This document shows positions 16,692-25,513 of a stretch of DNA of 33,340 nucleotides, in pieces (the stretch's first letter is position 1; each line of letters starts with the position of its first letter). This DNA is from Candidatus Poribacteria bacterium (lineage in GTDB: Bacteria > Poribacteria > WGA-4E > WGA-3G), in contig JAPPII010000082.1 in the NCBI GenBank assembly GCA_028820845.1, positions 13,686 to 47,025 on the forward strand, in the 5' to 3' direction. The notes under the pieces are model-generated. The model saw only the letters and a list, made by a program, of their open reading frames with translations. It did not search any database and had not been told where the DNA came from. The position numbers and the translations under genes were made by a program.

Positions 16692-19295
16692 ATGAAAAAA
16701 TTATTTTCATTCATCCGTTTCAAGTCTATATTTGGACTTTTTTTTATCTTCACCCTACTCACCACTTCGACTTTATACCTACCAAGCAGCTTCGCCCAAG
16801 ATTCCCCACAATGGCATCTACCTGAAGGTGCCACGGCACGACTTGGTAAGGGCTGGTTATATGACATCCAGTATTCGCCCGATGGCACCCGGCTCGCAGT
16901 CTCTGGCTCCCTCGGAATTTGGATATATGATACAGCAACCGATGAGCCCCTTGAACTCTTTACCGGAATTAAGTATGGTATTCCTTCCATCGCCTATACC
17001 CCAGATGGAACTATCCTCGCAGGCGGCGGCAACGATGCCACCATCCGCCTCTGGAATACAGCAACGGGAGAAATGTTGCACACCCTCACGGGCCATCAGC
17101 GAAGTGTCCGCAGCGTCGCTTTTAGTCCTGACGGCAGCATGCTTGCCAGCGGCAGTCGAGACAATGACGTTAGACTCTGGAATCCCGACACAGGCGAACT
17201 AATCAATACTTTAACAGGACATACAGAAGGTATTTCCAGCATCGCTTTCAGCCCAGATGGTAAGACGCTCATTAGTGGTAGTAATGACGATACCGTCCGG
17301 GTCTGGAATGTAGAAACAGGTGAACTTCAGCACACATTGATGGCGCATCAAGATGATGTCTACAGTGTGGCTTTCAGTCCAGACGGTAAGACATTGGCAA
17401 GTGGAGATTTGAGCGCGATCATCAACCTATGGGACCCTGCGACAGGCGTGCATAAGATAACACTCACAGGGCATACCTCAAGTATCTTCGATATAAACTT
17501 CAGTGATGACAGCAGTTTGCTTGCCAGCGCAAGTGAAGATGACACCGTGCGTTTGTGGCACGTCAACACAGGTGCCCATATAAACACCTTCGTCGGACAC
17601 ACAGCTGATGTGTATCGAGCTATTTTCGCACCAGATGGGCAGACACTCGCCACCGGTGCCTGGGATGCATCTATTCGCTTCTGGGACCTCCGTACCGGAA
17701 AACAACTCAAGACTATCAGTGGACACACGGATGTCGTTTTAAGCGTTACATTCAGCGCAGACGGCAGCACCTTAGCAACACGCAGCTGGGATAAAACCAT
17801 CCGCCTCTGGGATGCAAACACCGGGGAACTCAGACATACGCTTATCGGACATCAGGAAAATGTAGACGTCGTTGTGTTCAACCCCGACGGCAGCATCATT
17901 GCAAGTGGCAGTCAAGACAATACCGTCCGCCTCTGGAATGCCGAAACAGGGGCACTCCTGAGGACCCTGAGAGGGCACAGCTCTTACCTCATCAGTCTCG
18001 CCTTTAATGCTGATGGAAGCATGTTAGCCAGTGGCAGTGAAGATGATACAATAAGCATCTGGAATGTCACAGCAGGCACCCACATCACCACGCTTTTCGG
18101 ACACGAAGCCGGCGTTGAGACACTCGCCTTTAGTCCCGACAGCAGCAAACTTGTCAGCGGCAGTCGAGACGATACAATACGCATCTGGAATGTAGAAACC
18201 TACGAAATCTTGCACACCCTTACTGAACATGAAGACGACGTGGTGAGTGTCGCCTTGAGCCCAGACGGAAATACTTTCGCCAGTGCAGGCAGAGACAGGA
18301 CAATACGCTTCTGGAATATAGAAACCGGGGAACTTCAAGATACACTACTGGATGAAGAGAATCAAGCGACAAGTGTCGTTTTCACACCTGATGGTAGAGT
18401 CCTTGCCAGTGGAAGCAGTGACACCACCATCCGTTTGTGGGACGCGACCATGGGCACGGAACTGATCCTATTAGATGGACATACGTGGAATGTCACAACT
18501 GTGGCGGTCAACTCCGAAGGATCCCTACTGGCAAGTGGAAGCTTTGATGGCACAGTGCTATTGTGGAATCTAACACTTGCACGAGAAACCGGGGAACTCT
18601 TAGCAGCACTCGTGGATGACCTCTTAGGAGATTTAAACAATGATGGGACTGTCAATATCCTTGATCTTGTCCTCCTCGCATCGCGTTTCGATGAAACAGG
18701 GGAAAATGAGGCAGACCTAAACAAAGACGGGATCGTCAATATACGAGACCTCGTACTACTCGCAGATGCATTGGGCGGTGCTGGAGGGGCATTTCTGGCG
18801 AACGCATTGGAAGGCACCGGTGCCGCACCCGCACTGCAAGCCAGTTCAACCGAACTGTTGACTGCAGCTGAGGTCATGAACTGGTTGAGCCTTGCTAAAC
18901 AAGAAGGCTCCTTGGACGCTCTTGAAACCGGGCTCCCCAAAGGACTCTCCTATCAAAGAGGAATCCAGGTACTGGAACGGCTCTTGGAGCTGCTGGTACC
19001 GAAAACAACAGCACTCTTACCCAACTATCCCAACCCGTTCAATCCTGAAACGTGGATTCCCTACCAATTGGCAGCACCTGCAAATGTCGCCATAACCATC
19101 TATTCGACGAATGGACAGTTGGTCCGGACACTCCAATTGGGACATCAAGCAATGGGTGTATATGAAACCCGGAGCCGGGCGGCACACTGGGATGGTAGGA
19201 ATGAATTTGGCGAACAGGTCGCCAGTGGTGTCTATTTCTATGTGTTGACGGCAGGGGACTTCTCTGCTACGCGGAAAATGTTGATACGGAAGTAG
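16692..19295 (+). CDS. Secreted 14-repeat WD40 protein with dockerin and FlgD/Por-like C-terminal domain
   Basis: An 867-residue exported protein. Residues 1-36 are a signal peptide (MKKLFSFIRFKS, hydrophobic core, likely cleavage SFA^QD). From about 45 to 630 I count 14 WD40 repeats of about 42 residues, most with SPDG and IRLWN/IRFWN blade signatures; this fits two seven-bladed propellers. Residues 646-695 hold two calcium-loop repeats, GDLNNDGTVNILDLVLLA and DLNKDGIVNIRDLVLLA, the layout of a type I dockerin. The tail, about 777-867, starts NYPNPFNPETWIPYQL and ends FSATRKMLIRK, the FlgD-like/Por-secretion type sorting domain. AAGGAG is about 9 bases before ATG 16692; an in-frame extension to 16563 overlaps the ATP-grasp gene and lacks a signal peptide. 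Its partner and location are unknown. Confidence 0.9.
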   Translation: MKKLFSFIRFKSIFGLFFIFTLLTTSTLYLPSSFAQDSPQWHLPEGATARLGKGWLYDIQYSPDGTRLAVSGSLGIWIYDTATDEPLELFTGIKYGIPSIAYTPDGTILAGGGNDATIRLWNTATGEMLHTLTGHQRSVRSVAFSPDGSMLASGSRDNDVRLWNPDTGELINTLTGHTEGISSIAFSPDGKTLISGSNDDTVRVWNVETGELQHTLMAHQDDVYSVAFSPDGKTLASGDLSAIINLWDPATGVHKITLTGHTSSIFDINFSDDSSLLASASEDDTVRLWHVNTGAHINTFVGHTADVYRAIFAPDGQTLATGAWDASIRFWDLRTGKQLKTISGHTDVVLSVTFSADGSTLATRSWDKTIRLWDANTGELRHTLIGHQENVDVVVFNPDGSIIASGSQDNTVRLWNAETGALLRTLRGHSSYLISLAFNADGSMLASGSEDDTISIWNVTAGTHITTLFGHEAGVETLAFSPDSSKLVSGSRDDTIRIWNVETYEILHTLTEHEDDVVSVALSPDGNTFASAGRDRTIRFWNIETGELQDTLLDEENQATSVVFTPDGRVLASGSSDTTIRLWDATMGTELILLDGHTWNVTTVAVNSEGSLLASGSFDGTVLLWNLTLARETGELLAALVDDLLGDLNNDGTVNILDLVLLASRFDETGENEADLNKDGIVNIRDLVLLADALGGAGGAFLANALEGTGAAPALQASSTELLTAAEVMNWLSLAKQEGSLDALETGLPKGLSYQRGIQVLERLLELLVPKTTALLPNYPNPFNPETWIPYQLAAPANVAITIYSTNGQLVRTLQLGHQAMGVYETRSRAAHWDGRNEFGEQVASGVYFYVLTAGDFSATRKMLIRK

Positions 19296-19328
19296 AACAT
19301 CTCTGTAGAAAGCAAATTTCACTTATTT

Positions 19329-19366
19329 GGCGAGGTAGCAATGCAACGCTGCCTCGCCTTTCGTTT
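19329..19366 (+). terminator. Intrinsic terminator after the WD40 gene
   Basis: GGCGAGG (19329-19335) pairs with CCTCGCC (19352-19358); an inner AGC/GCT adds three pairs after one mismatch; then TTTCGTTT follows. It lies 34 bases after the WD40 stop and overlaps the last bases of the convergent trpS gene. Confidence 0.85.
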
Positions 19367-20360
19367 AAGGACTCACCCCAACGGCTTTACGCACCTTTGC
19401 TAAAATCGGGACTGCGATATCGCGTGCTTTTTTCCCACCCTCTTCAAGTACCTTATCCAATTCATCCGGATTGTCCATCAACGCATTATACCGGTCGCGC
19501 TTGTCAGAAAACGTAGCCTCTAACAACGCGAACAGCTCCTTCTTCATCTCACCGTATGCGAGTCCACCGTTGAGATAGAGTTCCCGTTTCGCAGCAACAG
19601 CGTCCGCATCAGCGAAATGCTGATAGATTGCGAAGACGTTACATTCATCCGGGTCTTTCGGATCCTCTGGCAGTTTGGAATCGGTTACAATACGCATAAC
19701 GGGTTTGCGCACTTGGTTCGACGGTGCGAAAATCGGGATGACGTTGTTATAACTTTTGCTCATCTTTCTGCCGTCGATACCAGGGATCGTCATCACCTCT
19801 TTCCGAATCACGGCTTCTGGAATCGTCAAGATATTGCCGTAATTCCCGTTGAAAGTGAGTGCAACATCGCGCGTAATTTCGAGATGTTGCTGCTGGTCGA
19901 GTCCGACAGGAACAATGTGGGTCCCGTAGAGCAGAATGTCTGCTGCCATCAAAACCGGATAAGTGAAAAGTCCAGCGTTGATGTTTTTATCCTCTTCGCG
20001 CCCCTCTGCGATGTTGTCATCAACGATCGCTTTATAGGCATGTGCGCGGTTGAGTAAACCCTTTGCTGTGAAACACGCCAACACCCACGACAACTCGAAC
20101 ACCTCTGGAATGTCCGATTGACGGTAGAAAATTACCTCATCCGGGTTCAACCCCAACGCCAACCACGTCGCTGTCGCTTGATGGGTTAGATATACTAACT
20201 CTTTCTTGTTCCGGACAGTCGTGAGTGCGTGATAGTCTGCGATAAAGTAGAGTGCCTGATATGTTTCGGCAAGTTCCAGTGCAGGTTTAATCATACCGAG
20301 GTAATTCCCGATATGCGGCTGTCCTGTCGGTTTAATACCTGTTAAAGTTATCTGTCTCAA
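19365..20360 (-). CDS. trpS: Tryptophanyl-tRNA synthetase
   Basis: Class I synthetase that charges tRNA-Trp. The 331-residue protein has the HIGH motif as PHIGNY (16-19), IADYHALTT, the tryptophan-site VLMAADILLYG, VPVGLDQQQHLEITRD and the KMSKS loop GRKMSKSYNN (199-203). The start must be TTG at 20360: the HIGH motif lies only 15 residues in, the next Met is beyond it, and no ATG or GTG lies upstream in frame. AGGAG is about 11 bases away. The Uma2 gene lies 39 bases upstream on the same strand, so read-through from its promoter is likely. Confidence 0.96.
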   Translation of the reverse strand: MRQITLTGIKPTGQPHIGNYLGMIKPALELAETYQALYFIADYHALTTVRNKKELVYLTHQATATWLALGLNPDEVIFYRQSDIPEVFELSWVLACFTAKGLLNRAHAYKAIVDDNIAEGREEDKNINAGLFTYPVLMAADILLYGTHIVPVGLDQQQHLEITRDVALTFNGNYGNILTIPEAVIRKEVMTIPGIDGRKMSKSYNNVIPIFAPSNQVRKPVMRIVTDSKLPEDPKDPDECNVFAIYQHFADADAVAAKRELYLNGGLAYGEMKKELFALLEATFSDKRDRYNALMDNPDELDKVLEEGGKKARDIAVPILAKVRKAVGVSP

Positions 20361-20399
20361 TTGATGAGGTGCTCCTTTTTAGGCTGCAGCTTGCTGCTG

Positions 20400-21104
20400 T
20401 TACGTGCCTTCTTTCAAGCGGGCGAGTTCTTCTTGGAGACGGGCAAGTTCGGTTTCAGCACGTTCAGCACGTTTTCTATCACGTGCAGCGCGTGCGTTCG
20501 CTGCCTCCTCTGGGGTCTGCAACCACTCCTCTGTTGTAGGGTTGTAAATGCCCAAACCATCGGCGAGAAAACAAAAATCCAACCCTAAAATCTCTGAGCG
20601 AATCCCACCGTCAGCGTTCGGTGAGATCTCAATATACTCGCCACCAACCAGCCGAAACCCAATTAACGGTGTCGGGAGATAACGTCTATCAACATCACAT
20701 AGGAAGTATTCCGGAATCCCAAGTTCAGCGTAGAGTTCCTTTTTTCGCACTAAGTCGGTCTGAACAGTGCCTTTGCTCGAAAACTCTATTACCAAATCCG
20801 GAGGCTTCCCTTCCTCCCATATCTTATAGGTGCGTCGGGGTTTCTTACCAACCCCGAAAGTGACGAGTATATCGGGTGAGACGGCTTTTGGCGGTCTCGA
20901 GTCTTCATAATACATCATGAGGTTACCGGAAATATAGACATCCGGCACCCCAGCGAAGTAGGCTCTGAGAATATGCCGCACGCGAATTATTGCATCAATA
21001 TGAAGATCGGTTTCAGCCATAGGTTTCCCATCCGATTCAGGGTAGAGATCCGACGCTTCGGTCGGCGCGTAAGGGGTTAAGAGTGTGTTTGGTCTGGTTT
21101 CCAT
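20400..21104 (-). CDS. Uma2 family (DUF820) putative endonuclease
   Basis: A 234-residue protein of the Uma2 family, a PD-(D/E)xK nuclease-like fold that is greatly expanded in cyanobacteria and some uncultured phyla. Conserved parts are VSPDILVTFG (Asp78), PPDLVIEFSSKGT (103-113; Glu107 and Lys111 as candidate catalytic residues) and RKKELYAELGIPEYFLCD (121-137). The C-terminus (about 200-234, RKRAERAETELARLQEELARL) is a coiled coil, common in this family. The biological role of Uma2 proteins is not settled. AAAGGAG is 8 bases from the ATG, and a strong promoter lies just upstream. Confidence 0.85.
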   Translation of the reverse strand: METRPNTLLTPYAPTEASDLYPESDGKPMAETDLHIDAIIRVRHILRAYFAGVPDVYISGNLMMYYEDSRPPKAVSPDILVTFGVGKKPRRTYKIWEEGKPPDLVIEFSSKGTVQTDLVRKKELYAELGIPEYFLCDVDRRYLPTPLIGFRLVGGEYIEISPNADGGIRSEILGLDFCFLADGLGIYNPTTEEWLQTPEEAANARAARDRKRAERAETELARLQEELARLKEGT

Positions 21105-21149
21105 CAGTACTTCTCCTTTCCCGAATGTCCCTGGTAGAGATATACGTTA

Positions 21150-21178
21150 AGTATACCCAAAAAATCTGCGAATGTCAA
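21150..21178 (-). promoter_or_regulatory. Sigma70-type promoter for Uma2-trpS
   Basis: Read on the minus strand: TTGACA (21178-21173), a 17-bp spacer, TATACT (21155-21150). The predicted transcript starts about 40 bases before the Uma2 ATG. It separates Uma2-trpS from the upstream DUF62 gene. Confidence 0.8.
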
Positions 21179-21229
21179 ACCATTCTATAGGCAGCAATTC
21201 CCAATCACACCACCTAAATGCACCAACAT

Positions 21230-22057
21230 TCAATGCCGATGAACGATAACAGAATCCTCACGTTTCAGTCCTAAACGTTCGGCGGCATCCCCACCATTTA
21301 CAGCAATCTCTAATAGTCCAAAGCTTCCGATAATTGCCAAAGGTTCACCGATGTCAGATTCAGCATAAGCACGGTTCAGCCGCTTCAGCTGCACATCTCC
21401 TATCCTAATTTCATAAACAGAAACTTCTGAGGTAGGACCGTTTTGCCAGTGATTCAGCACACCTTCTGAAATATTTGTGACTGCATTCCCAAATGCGTCG
21501 ATTTTGACAATTTGTCCGATTATCGTGTCTTTAGAAACTTGTGGTGTCGGAATCGGAAGGCGAACGAGATCTTGCACGGATGGACCGAAGTCCGCAAGAG
21601 GCACACCCAGCGATAAATGTGCAGCAACAGGAGCGAAAATATCCCGACCGTGGAATGTTTGGCTCACCTCTGGCAAAAAATAGTCTCGGTTTTGAATCGC
21701 CACTACATTTCCCGATTGCGCTTCTTCATTCTCAGTCCCTTGCAGCAGATAACTCAATATTCCATTATCAGGACAGACGAAAAATGCGCCGTCTGTTTGG
21801 CAGATTATCGCCCGTCGGTCACTCCCTACCCCCGGGTCAACGACGACAGTATGAATCGTGCCTTTCGGAAAGTAGCGAGGCACTGAATGGATTAAGAAGG
21901 CGGCTTCATGAATGTCCTGTGGTGGAACAGCATGTGTGATGTCAACGATCTGCACACTCGGGTTAATACCGAGGATGACACCTTTCATAACCCCAACATA
22001 AGCGTCACTCGTGCCGAAGTCGGTTGTTAAGGTAATGATACGAGGCGGGCTGTTCAT
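21230..22057 (-). CDS. SAM hydroxide adenosyltransferase (DUF62, SAM hydrolase)
   Basis: Member of the fluorinase/chlorinase-related family whose usual role is hydrolysis of S-adenosylmethionine to adenosine and methionine. The 275-residue protein has ITLTTDFGTSDAYVGVMKG (8-26), VDITHAVPPQDI, VVDPGVGSDRR (72-82), PDNGILSYLL and FHGRDIFAPVAAHL (135-148). The Asp-Arg-His triad that activates water is visible as Asp74, Arg81 and His136, so hydrolysis rather than halogenation is expected. I use ATG 22057: a longer frame to 22153 would overlap the upstream gene, while 22057 starts 4 bases after that gene's stop. The pair forms an operon. Confidence 0.9.
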   Translation of the reverse strand: MNSPPRIITLTTDFGTSDAYVGVMKGVILGINPSVQIVDITHAVPPQDIHEAAFLIHSVPRYFPKGTIHTVVVDPGVGSDRRAIICQTDGAFFVCPDNGILSYLLQGTENEEAQSGNVVAIQNRDYFLPEVSQTFHGRDIFAPVAAHLSLGVPLADFGPSVQDLVRLPIPTPQVSKDTIIGQIVKIDAFGNAVTNISEGVLNHWQNGPTSEVSVYEIRIGDVQLKRLNRAYAESDIGEPLAIIGSFGLLEIAVNGGDAAERLGLKREDSVIVHRH

Positions 22058-22061
22058 CGGA

Positions 22062-22862
22062 TTAGAGGTTTTCTTGCATCCAGGCAAAACTTTTCCGCTG
22101 ACCCGTTCCGTCGTTCTCTCTACCCTCGTATTCACAACACCAGACACCGTCATAACCGGCTTCTCTCAAACACCGAATTGCCTTTGCGAGATCTATCTCA
22201 CCTTCACCAAGTGCCTCGCCGCGATAGTCAGCGCGCGAACCCGTTCCATCTTTCAAATGCGTGTGGAGTGTGTAAGGTGCGACGATTTCATAATACCTGC
22301 CAACTGTCTCTAAATCGTGTCCTGCCCAGCGGTAGTTCATCGTGTCCATATTCGCACCGACATACTTGGAACCGACCCGCTCAAAGAGTTCCACCTGCAA
22401 ATCGCCGTCATTTGTAACAATGCCATGATTGTCCACCGCCAAATAAACCTCATCCCGTTCCGCGAATTCGAGGCATCGCGTGAGGCAACCCGCCATCGCT
22501 TCAACCCAACGGCTCTCTGGAACGGCATCCTTCGCTCTCCCACCTTCTGTACGCAGGATAGAAGTGCCAACGAGTTTCGCAAGTTTCCCAATGCGTTCCA
22601 TGCGCTCAACCTCAGCACAGATGGCATCTTCCTCAAGCAGGACGAAATCGTTCCCGGCAGCAAGGGCAGAGACTTGTAAGCCATAACCCTCAACCTGTGC
22701 TCTCACAGCTTCGGCATTTTTTTCAGGATCAGCGGTCTCCGAATTCCAGACAGTTCCTACCTGAAGTTCAACGTACCTGAATCCCGTCTCACTTGTGAAT
22801 TTCAGAAAATCGTCAAGTGATTTGCTTGCGTAATTATAGTGAATAAGCCCTAATTTTGACAT
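22062..22862 (-). CDS. Sugar phosphate isomerase/epimerase-like TIM barrel
   Basis: A 266-residue xylose-isomerase-like barrel (AP endonuclease family 2 fold). It opens with KLGLIHYNYASKSLDDFLKF. Candidate metal ligands sit at strand ends: VDNHG, GANMDTMN, THLKDG and WCCEYEG. Members isomerise or epimerise sugars, inositols or hydroxypyruvate; the substrate is not evident here. AAGGA lies 4 bases before the ATG. It is the first gene of a two-gene operon with the SAM hydrolase and is divergent from mqnE. Confidence 0.82.
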   Translation of the reverse strand: MSKLGLIHYNYASKSLDDFLKFTSETGFRYVELQVGTVWNSETADPEKNAEAVRAQVEGYGLQVSALAAGNDFVLLEEDAICAEVERMERIGKLAKLVGTSILRTEGGRAKDAVPESRWVEAMAGCLTRCLEFAERDEVYLAVDNHGIVTNDGDLQVELFERVGSKYVGANMDTMNYRWAGHDLETVGRYYEIVAPYTLHTHLKDGTGSRADYRGEALGEGEIDLAKAIRCLREAGYDGVWCCEYEGRENDGTGQRKSFAWMQENL

Positions 22863-22923
22863 AAATCCTTCTTCCTCTCTCTGAGAAAAGTTCTGGCGAA
22901 AATCGTAAGTCGTGTTAAAAGAC

Positions 22924-22953
22924 TTGCATTTTTTAAAGGTATTGTGCTATAAT
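22924..22953 (+). promoter_or_regulatory. Promoter of the mqnE-mqnA-fur operon
   Basis: TTGCAT (22924-22929), an 18-bp spacer, TATAAT (22948-22953) with an extended-10 TGC. Predicted start near 22960, giving a leader of about 80 nucleotides with a T-rich run (22980-22989). The leader contains the small inverted repeat GACA-AG-TGTC. Confidence 0.75.
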
Positions 22954-23041
22954 ACTTTCACTATGAGACAAGTGTCAAGATTTTTTTTCTTACCACGGAG
23001 CGAAGCAAAAAATATTGATGATCGATCAGGAATAAAAAGTA

Positions 23042-24178
23042 ATGGAGAACTATAGTCGTTTTACAGACCCCAAACTGCCTGCTATCTATGAAAAAGTCCA
23101 AGCAGAGCAGCGCCTCTCTTTTGAGGAAGGGGTTTCGCTTTATGAAAGTCCAGACATTACTGGCGTTGGATTTATTGCAAACTCTATGCGTGAACGCTTA
23201 AACGGGAACGTCGCCTACTACAACATCAACCAACACATCGATTATTCAAATGTCTGTATCCTCCACGCTCGATGCCACTTTTGTGCATTTGCCCGAAAAA
23301 ATATGCAGACCGAAGGGGCGTGGGAGATGAGCGTTGACGAATTTTTAGACAAGGCGATGTACTCTATAGAACAGGGATGTACCGAAATCCACAGTGTTGG
23401 TGGGTTACACCCGAAGCTGCCATTCGACTACTACCTCGACATCATCCGAGGTCTCAAAGAACGGATGCCACAGGTACACCTCAAATTTTTCACAGCCGTT
23501 GAAATTCATCACTTCTCACGCATCTTTAAGATGTCAATAGAAGAAGTCCTCACCCAATTACGGGAAGCAGGTTTGGATTCGCTGCCCGGAGGCGGTGCTG
23601 AAATCTTCGCAGAAGAGACCCGTGAGAAAATCTGTCCCGGCAAATTAAGTGCTGAAGGTTGGTTAGAAGTTCACGATATAGCACATCGCCTCGGAATTGC
23701 TACCAACGCAACAATGCTCTACGGACACCTTGAGACAAACGAGGACAGAGTTGACCATTTCATCAGGCTACGGGAGCAGCAGGATAAATCTGGTGGCTTT
23801 GTGACCTTCATTCCATTGGCGTTCCATCCGCTGAATACCCGAATGGCATACCTGCCCTCAACAACCGGGCTAACAGATATTCGGAACATCGCCGTTGCGC
23901 GCCTTATGCTCGATAACGTCCCCCATATCAAAGTTTACTGGATTATGACCGGTTTGAAGACCGCACAAGTCGCACTCCGCTTCGGTGCAGACGATATTGA
24001 TGGCACGGTAACCGAGGAGAAAATCACACACATGGCAGGCGCAGACACGCCAGAGGCTGTTTCTGTTTCCCAACTAACGCACCTCATTGAAGAAGCCGGC
24101 TTCGTGCCTGTCGAGCGCGATACACTTTACAACGAAATTATTCGAGAGGGGAATCAGTGGTACCGAAAAGCCGCATAA
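23042..24178 (+). CDS. mqnE: Aminofutalosine synthase (MqnE)
   Basis: Radical SAM enzyme of the futalosine menaquinone pathway, which joins the chorismate-derived enolpyruvyl benzoate to SAM. The 378-residue protein has the family blocks YNINQHIDYSNVC, CHFCAFARK, HSVGGLHPKLPFDYYLDII, LPGGGAEIFAEETREKICPGK and the C-terminal FGADDIDGTV. The cluster cysteines are Cys72, Cys78 and Cys81, giving Cx5CxxC instead of the usual CxxxCxxC; the surrounding sequence is otherwise well conserved. AGGA about 11 bases upstream supports ATG 23042. mqnA overlaps its last 22 bases. Confidence 0.92.
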   Translation: MENYSRFTDPKLPAIYEKVQAEQRLSFEEGVSLYESPDITGVGFIANSMRERLNGNVAYYNINQHIDYSNVCILHARCHFCAFARKNMQTEGAWEMSVDEFLDKAMYSIEQGCTEIHSVGGLHPKLPFDYYLDIIRGLKERMPQVHLKFFTAVEIHHFSRIFKMSIEEVLTQLREAGLDSLPGGGAEIFAEETREKICPGKLSAEGWLEVHDIAHRLGIATNATMLYGHLETNEDRVDHFIRLREQQDKSGGFVTFIPLAFHPLNTRMAYLPSTTGLTDIRNIAVARLMLDNVPHIKVYWIMTGLKTAQVALRFGADDIDGTVTEEKITHMAGADTPEAVSVSQLTHLIEEAGFVPVERDTLYNEIIREGNQWYRKAA

Positions 24179-24996
24179 GGGTAGGCGCAGTTTCGTTTCT
24201 GAATACCAAACCGCTTATTTACCCCCTTTTGAACAAAGAGATTAAAACGGATATTGCCCTCAGTGTTGATGTTCCGAGTCGTGTTTCAACACTTTTAAGT
24301 AAAGACGAATTGGATGTCGGACTGATTCCGATTGTCGAATATTATCGTGCGAATCCGTCGAATACACCTTACTGTATTCTACCAGATATATCAATCACAT
24401 CACACAGCAACGTCCGAAGTATCCAATTGTTTAGTCGTGTGCCAGTTCAGGAGATTCGACGCATTGCACTCGATACGAACTCGCGTTCCTCTGTCGCGCT
24501 GCTGAAAATTCTACTCGCTGAAAAGTATAAAATTTCACCAGCATTCATCCCGTGCGCGCCAACGGTAACGCCACGTGCGGCTCTTGAAAACCGTCAAGAC
24601 CCGCCTTTTGAGGCAGTCCTGCTCATCGGAGACGCAGCACTCAGGCATCTCGGTTCGACGGAGTATAGCATTGACCTCGGTGAAGTGTGGTATAAGTTTA
24701 CGGGGCTACCCTTTGTCTACGCCTGCTGGGTTGCAAGGCAAGAAGTGGATCTCGGTGACTTACCACAAGTGCTTCTTGAATCAAAGGAACGTGGGACGGC
24801 ACAAATACCCGAAATTGCACGGATTGAAGCGAAAAAATTGGGACTACCGGAAACGCTCTGTCTCGCCTATTTGCAAGATAGCATCAAATACGATCTGAAC
24901 GAAGATGCGATCGCAGGCATGGAACTCTTTTATAAATATGCGGTAAAAAATGATCTCGCACCGCCGTGCCGTAGTCTCTCTTTTCACGCCAACTGA
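24157..24996 (+). CDS. mqnA: Chorismate dehydratase (MqnA)
   Basis: First step of the futalosine pathway: dehydration of chorismate to 3-enolpyruvyl benzoate. The 279-residue protein has a periplasmic-binding-protein-like fold with the family start IRVGAVSFLNTKPLIYPL, then LSKDELDVGLIPIVEYY, DTNSRSSVALLKILL, AVLLIGDAALRH and DLGEVWYKFTGLPFVYACW. It begins with GTG at 24157 inside the mqnE end (22-base overlap), preceded by GAGGGG at about 6 bases, so translation is coupled. Together with mqnE it shows that this organism makes menaquinone without the MenFDHCEBA route; mqnB, mqnC and mqnD lie elsewhere. Confidence 0.94.
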   Translation: MVPKSRIRVGAVSFLNTKPLIYPLLNKEIKTDIALSVDVPSRVSTLLSKDELDVGLIPIVEYYRANPSNTPYCILPDISITSHSNVRSIQLFSRVPVQEIRRIALDTNSRSSVALLKILLAEKYKISPAFIPCAPTVTPRAALENRQDPPFEAVLLIGDAALRHLGSTEYSIDLGEVWYKFTGLPFVYACWVARQEVDLGDLPQVLLESKERGTAQIPEIARIEAKKLGLPETLCLAYLQDSIKYDLNEDAIAGMELFYKYAVKNDLAPPCRSLSFHAN

Positions 24997-25009
24997 AAGG
25001 GGACGGAAA

Positions 25010-25513
25010 ATGCAGCCTGCCAACGACAAATCTACGCTTGATCCTGAGTTCATAACGCAGTTTGAAGACTACCTTAAAAGTTGCGGACTCCGTTTGACGC
25101 AAAAGCGATTGGATATTTTAAACCAAGTTTTTGACTATCCAGGCCACTTTCAAACAGAGGACCTCTTGGTTCAGATGCGCCGAAACGGATACTTGGTGTC
25201 CCGTCCAACGATTTATCGGACACTGCCCTTACTTGTAAAAAGTGGATTATTGACTGAATTCATTGACGCACAGAAGAACACTCGCTACGAAAGTATCCAT
25301 TCTCTCCAAGAACACGCCCATCTCATCTGTCTGCGGTGCAATCAGATTGTTGAGTTTAAAGAACCACGAATTGACGCATTGCAAAAATCGGTGTGCGAGG
25401 CACATCAATTTAAGCCAGTGCGCTTCCGTAATGAGATCATCGGTCACTGCGCCGAATGCCAAGCCGAGTTAGAATCAAAAACAACAGACACGGACCAGGA
25501 AACTACTGTTTAA
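25010..25513 (+). CDS. Fur family metal-responsive (or peroxide) regulator
   Basis: A 167-residue DNA-binding repressor of the Fur/Zur/PerR family. Winged helix: LRLTQKRLDILNQV and SRPTIYRTLPLLVKSGLL (64-81). The dimer domain has the structural zinc site made by two CxxC pairs, LICLRC (107, 110) and GHCAEC (147, 150), and a His-rich sensing region (EHAHL, 101-105). Which metal or signal it senses is not evident. The start at 25010 has GGGGACGG directly upstream and lies 13 bases after mqnA; a longer frame into mqnA is rejected. It is the third gene of the mqn operon, and the Fe-S genes follow downstream. Confidence 0.9.
   Translation: MQPANDKSTLDPEFITQFEDYLKSCGLRLTQKRLDILNQVFDYPGHFQTEDLLVQMRRNGYLVSRPTIYRTLPLLVKSGLLTEFIDAQKNTRYESIHSLQEHAHLICLRCNQIVEFKEPRIDALQKSVCEAHQFKPVRFRNEIIGHCAECQAELESKTTDTDQETTV

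Noticed and set aside
21230-22057. SAM fluorinase or chlorinase
   Set aside because: The Asp-Arg-His triad of the water-using enzymes is present, so SAM hydrolysis is the more likely reaction.
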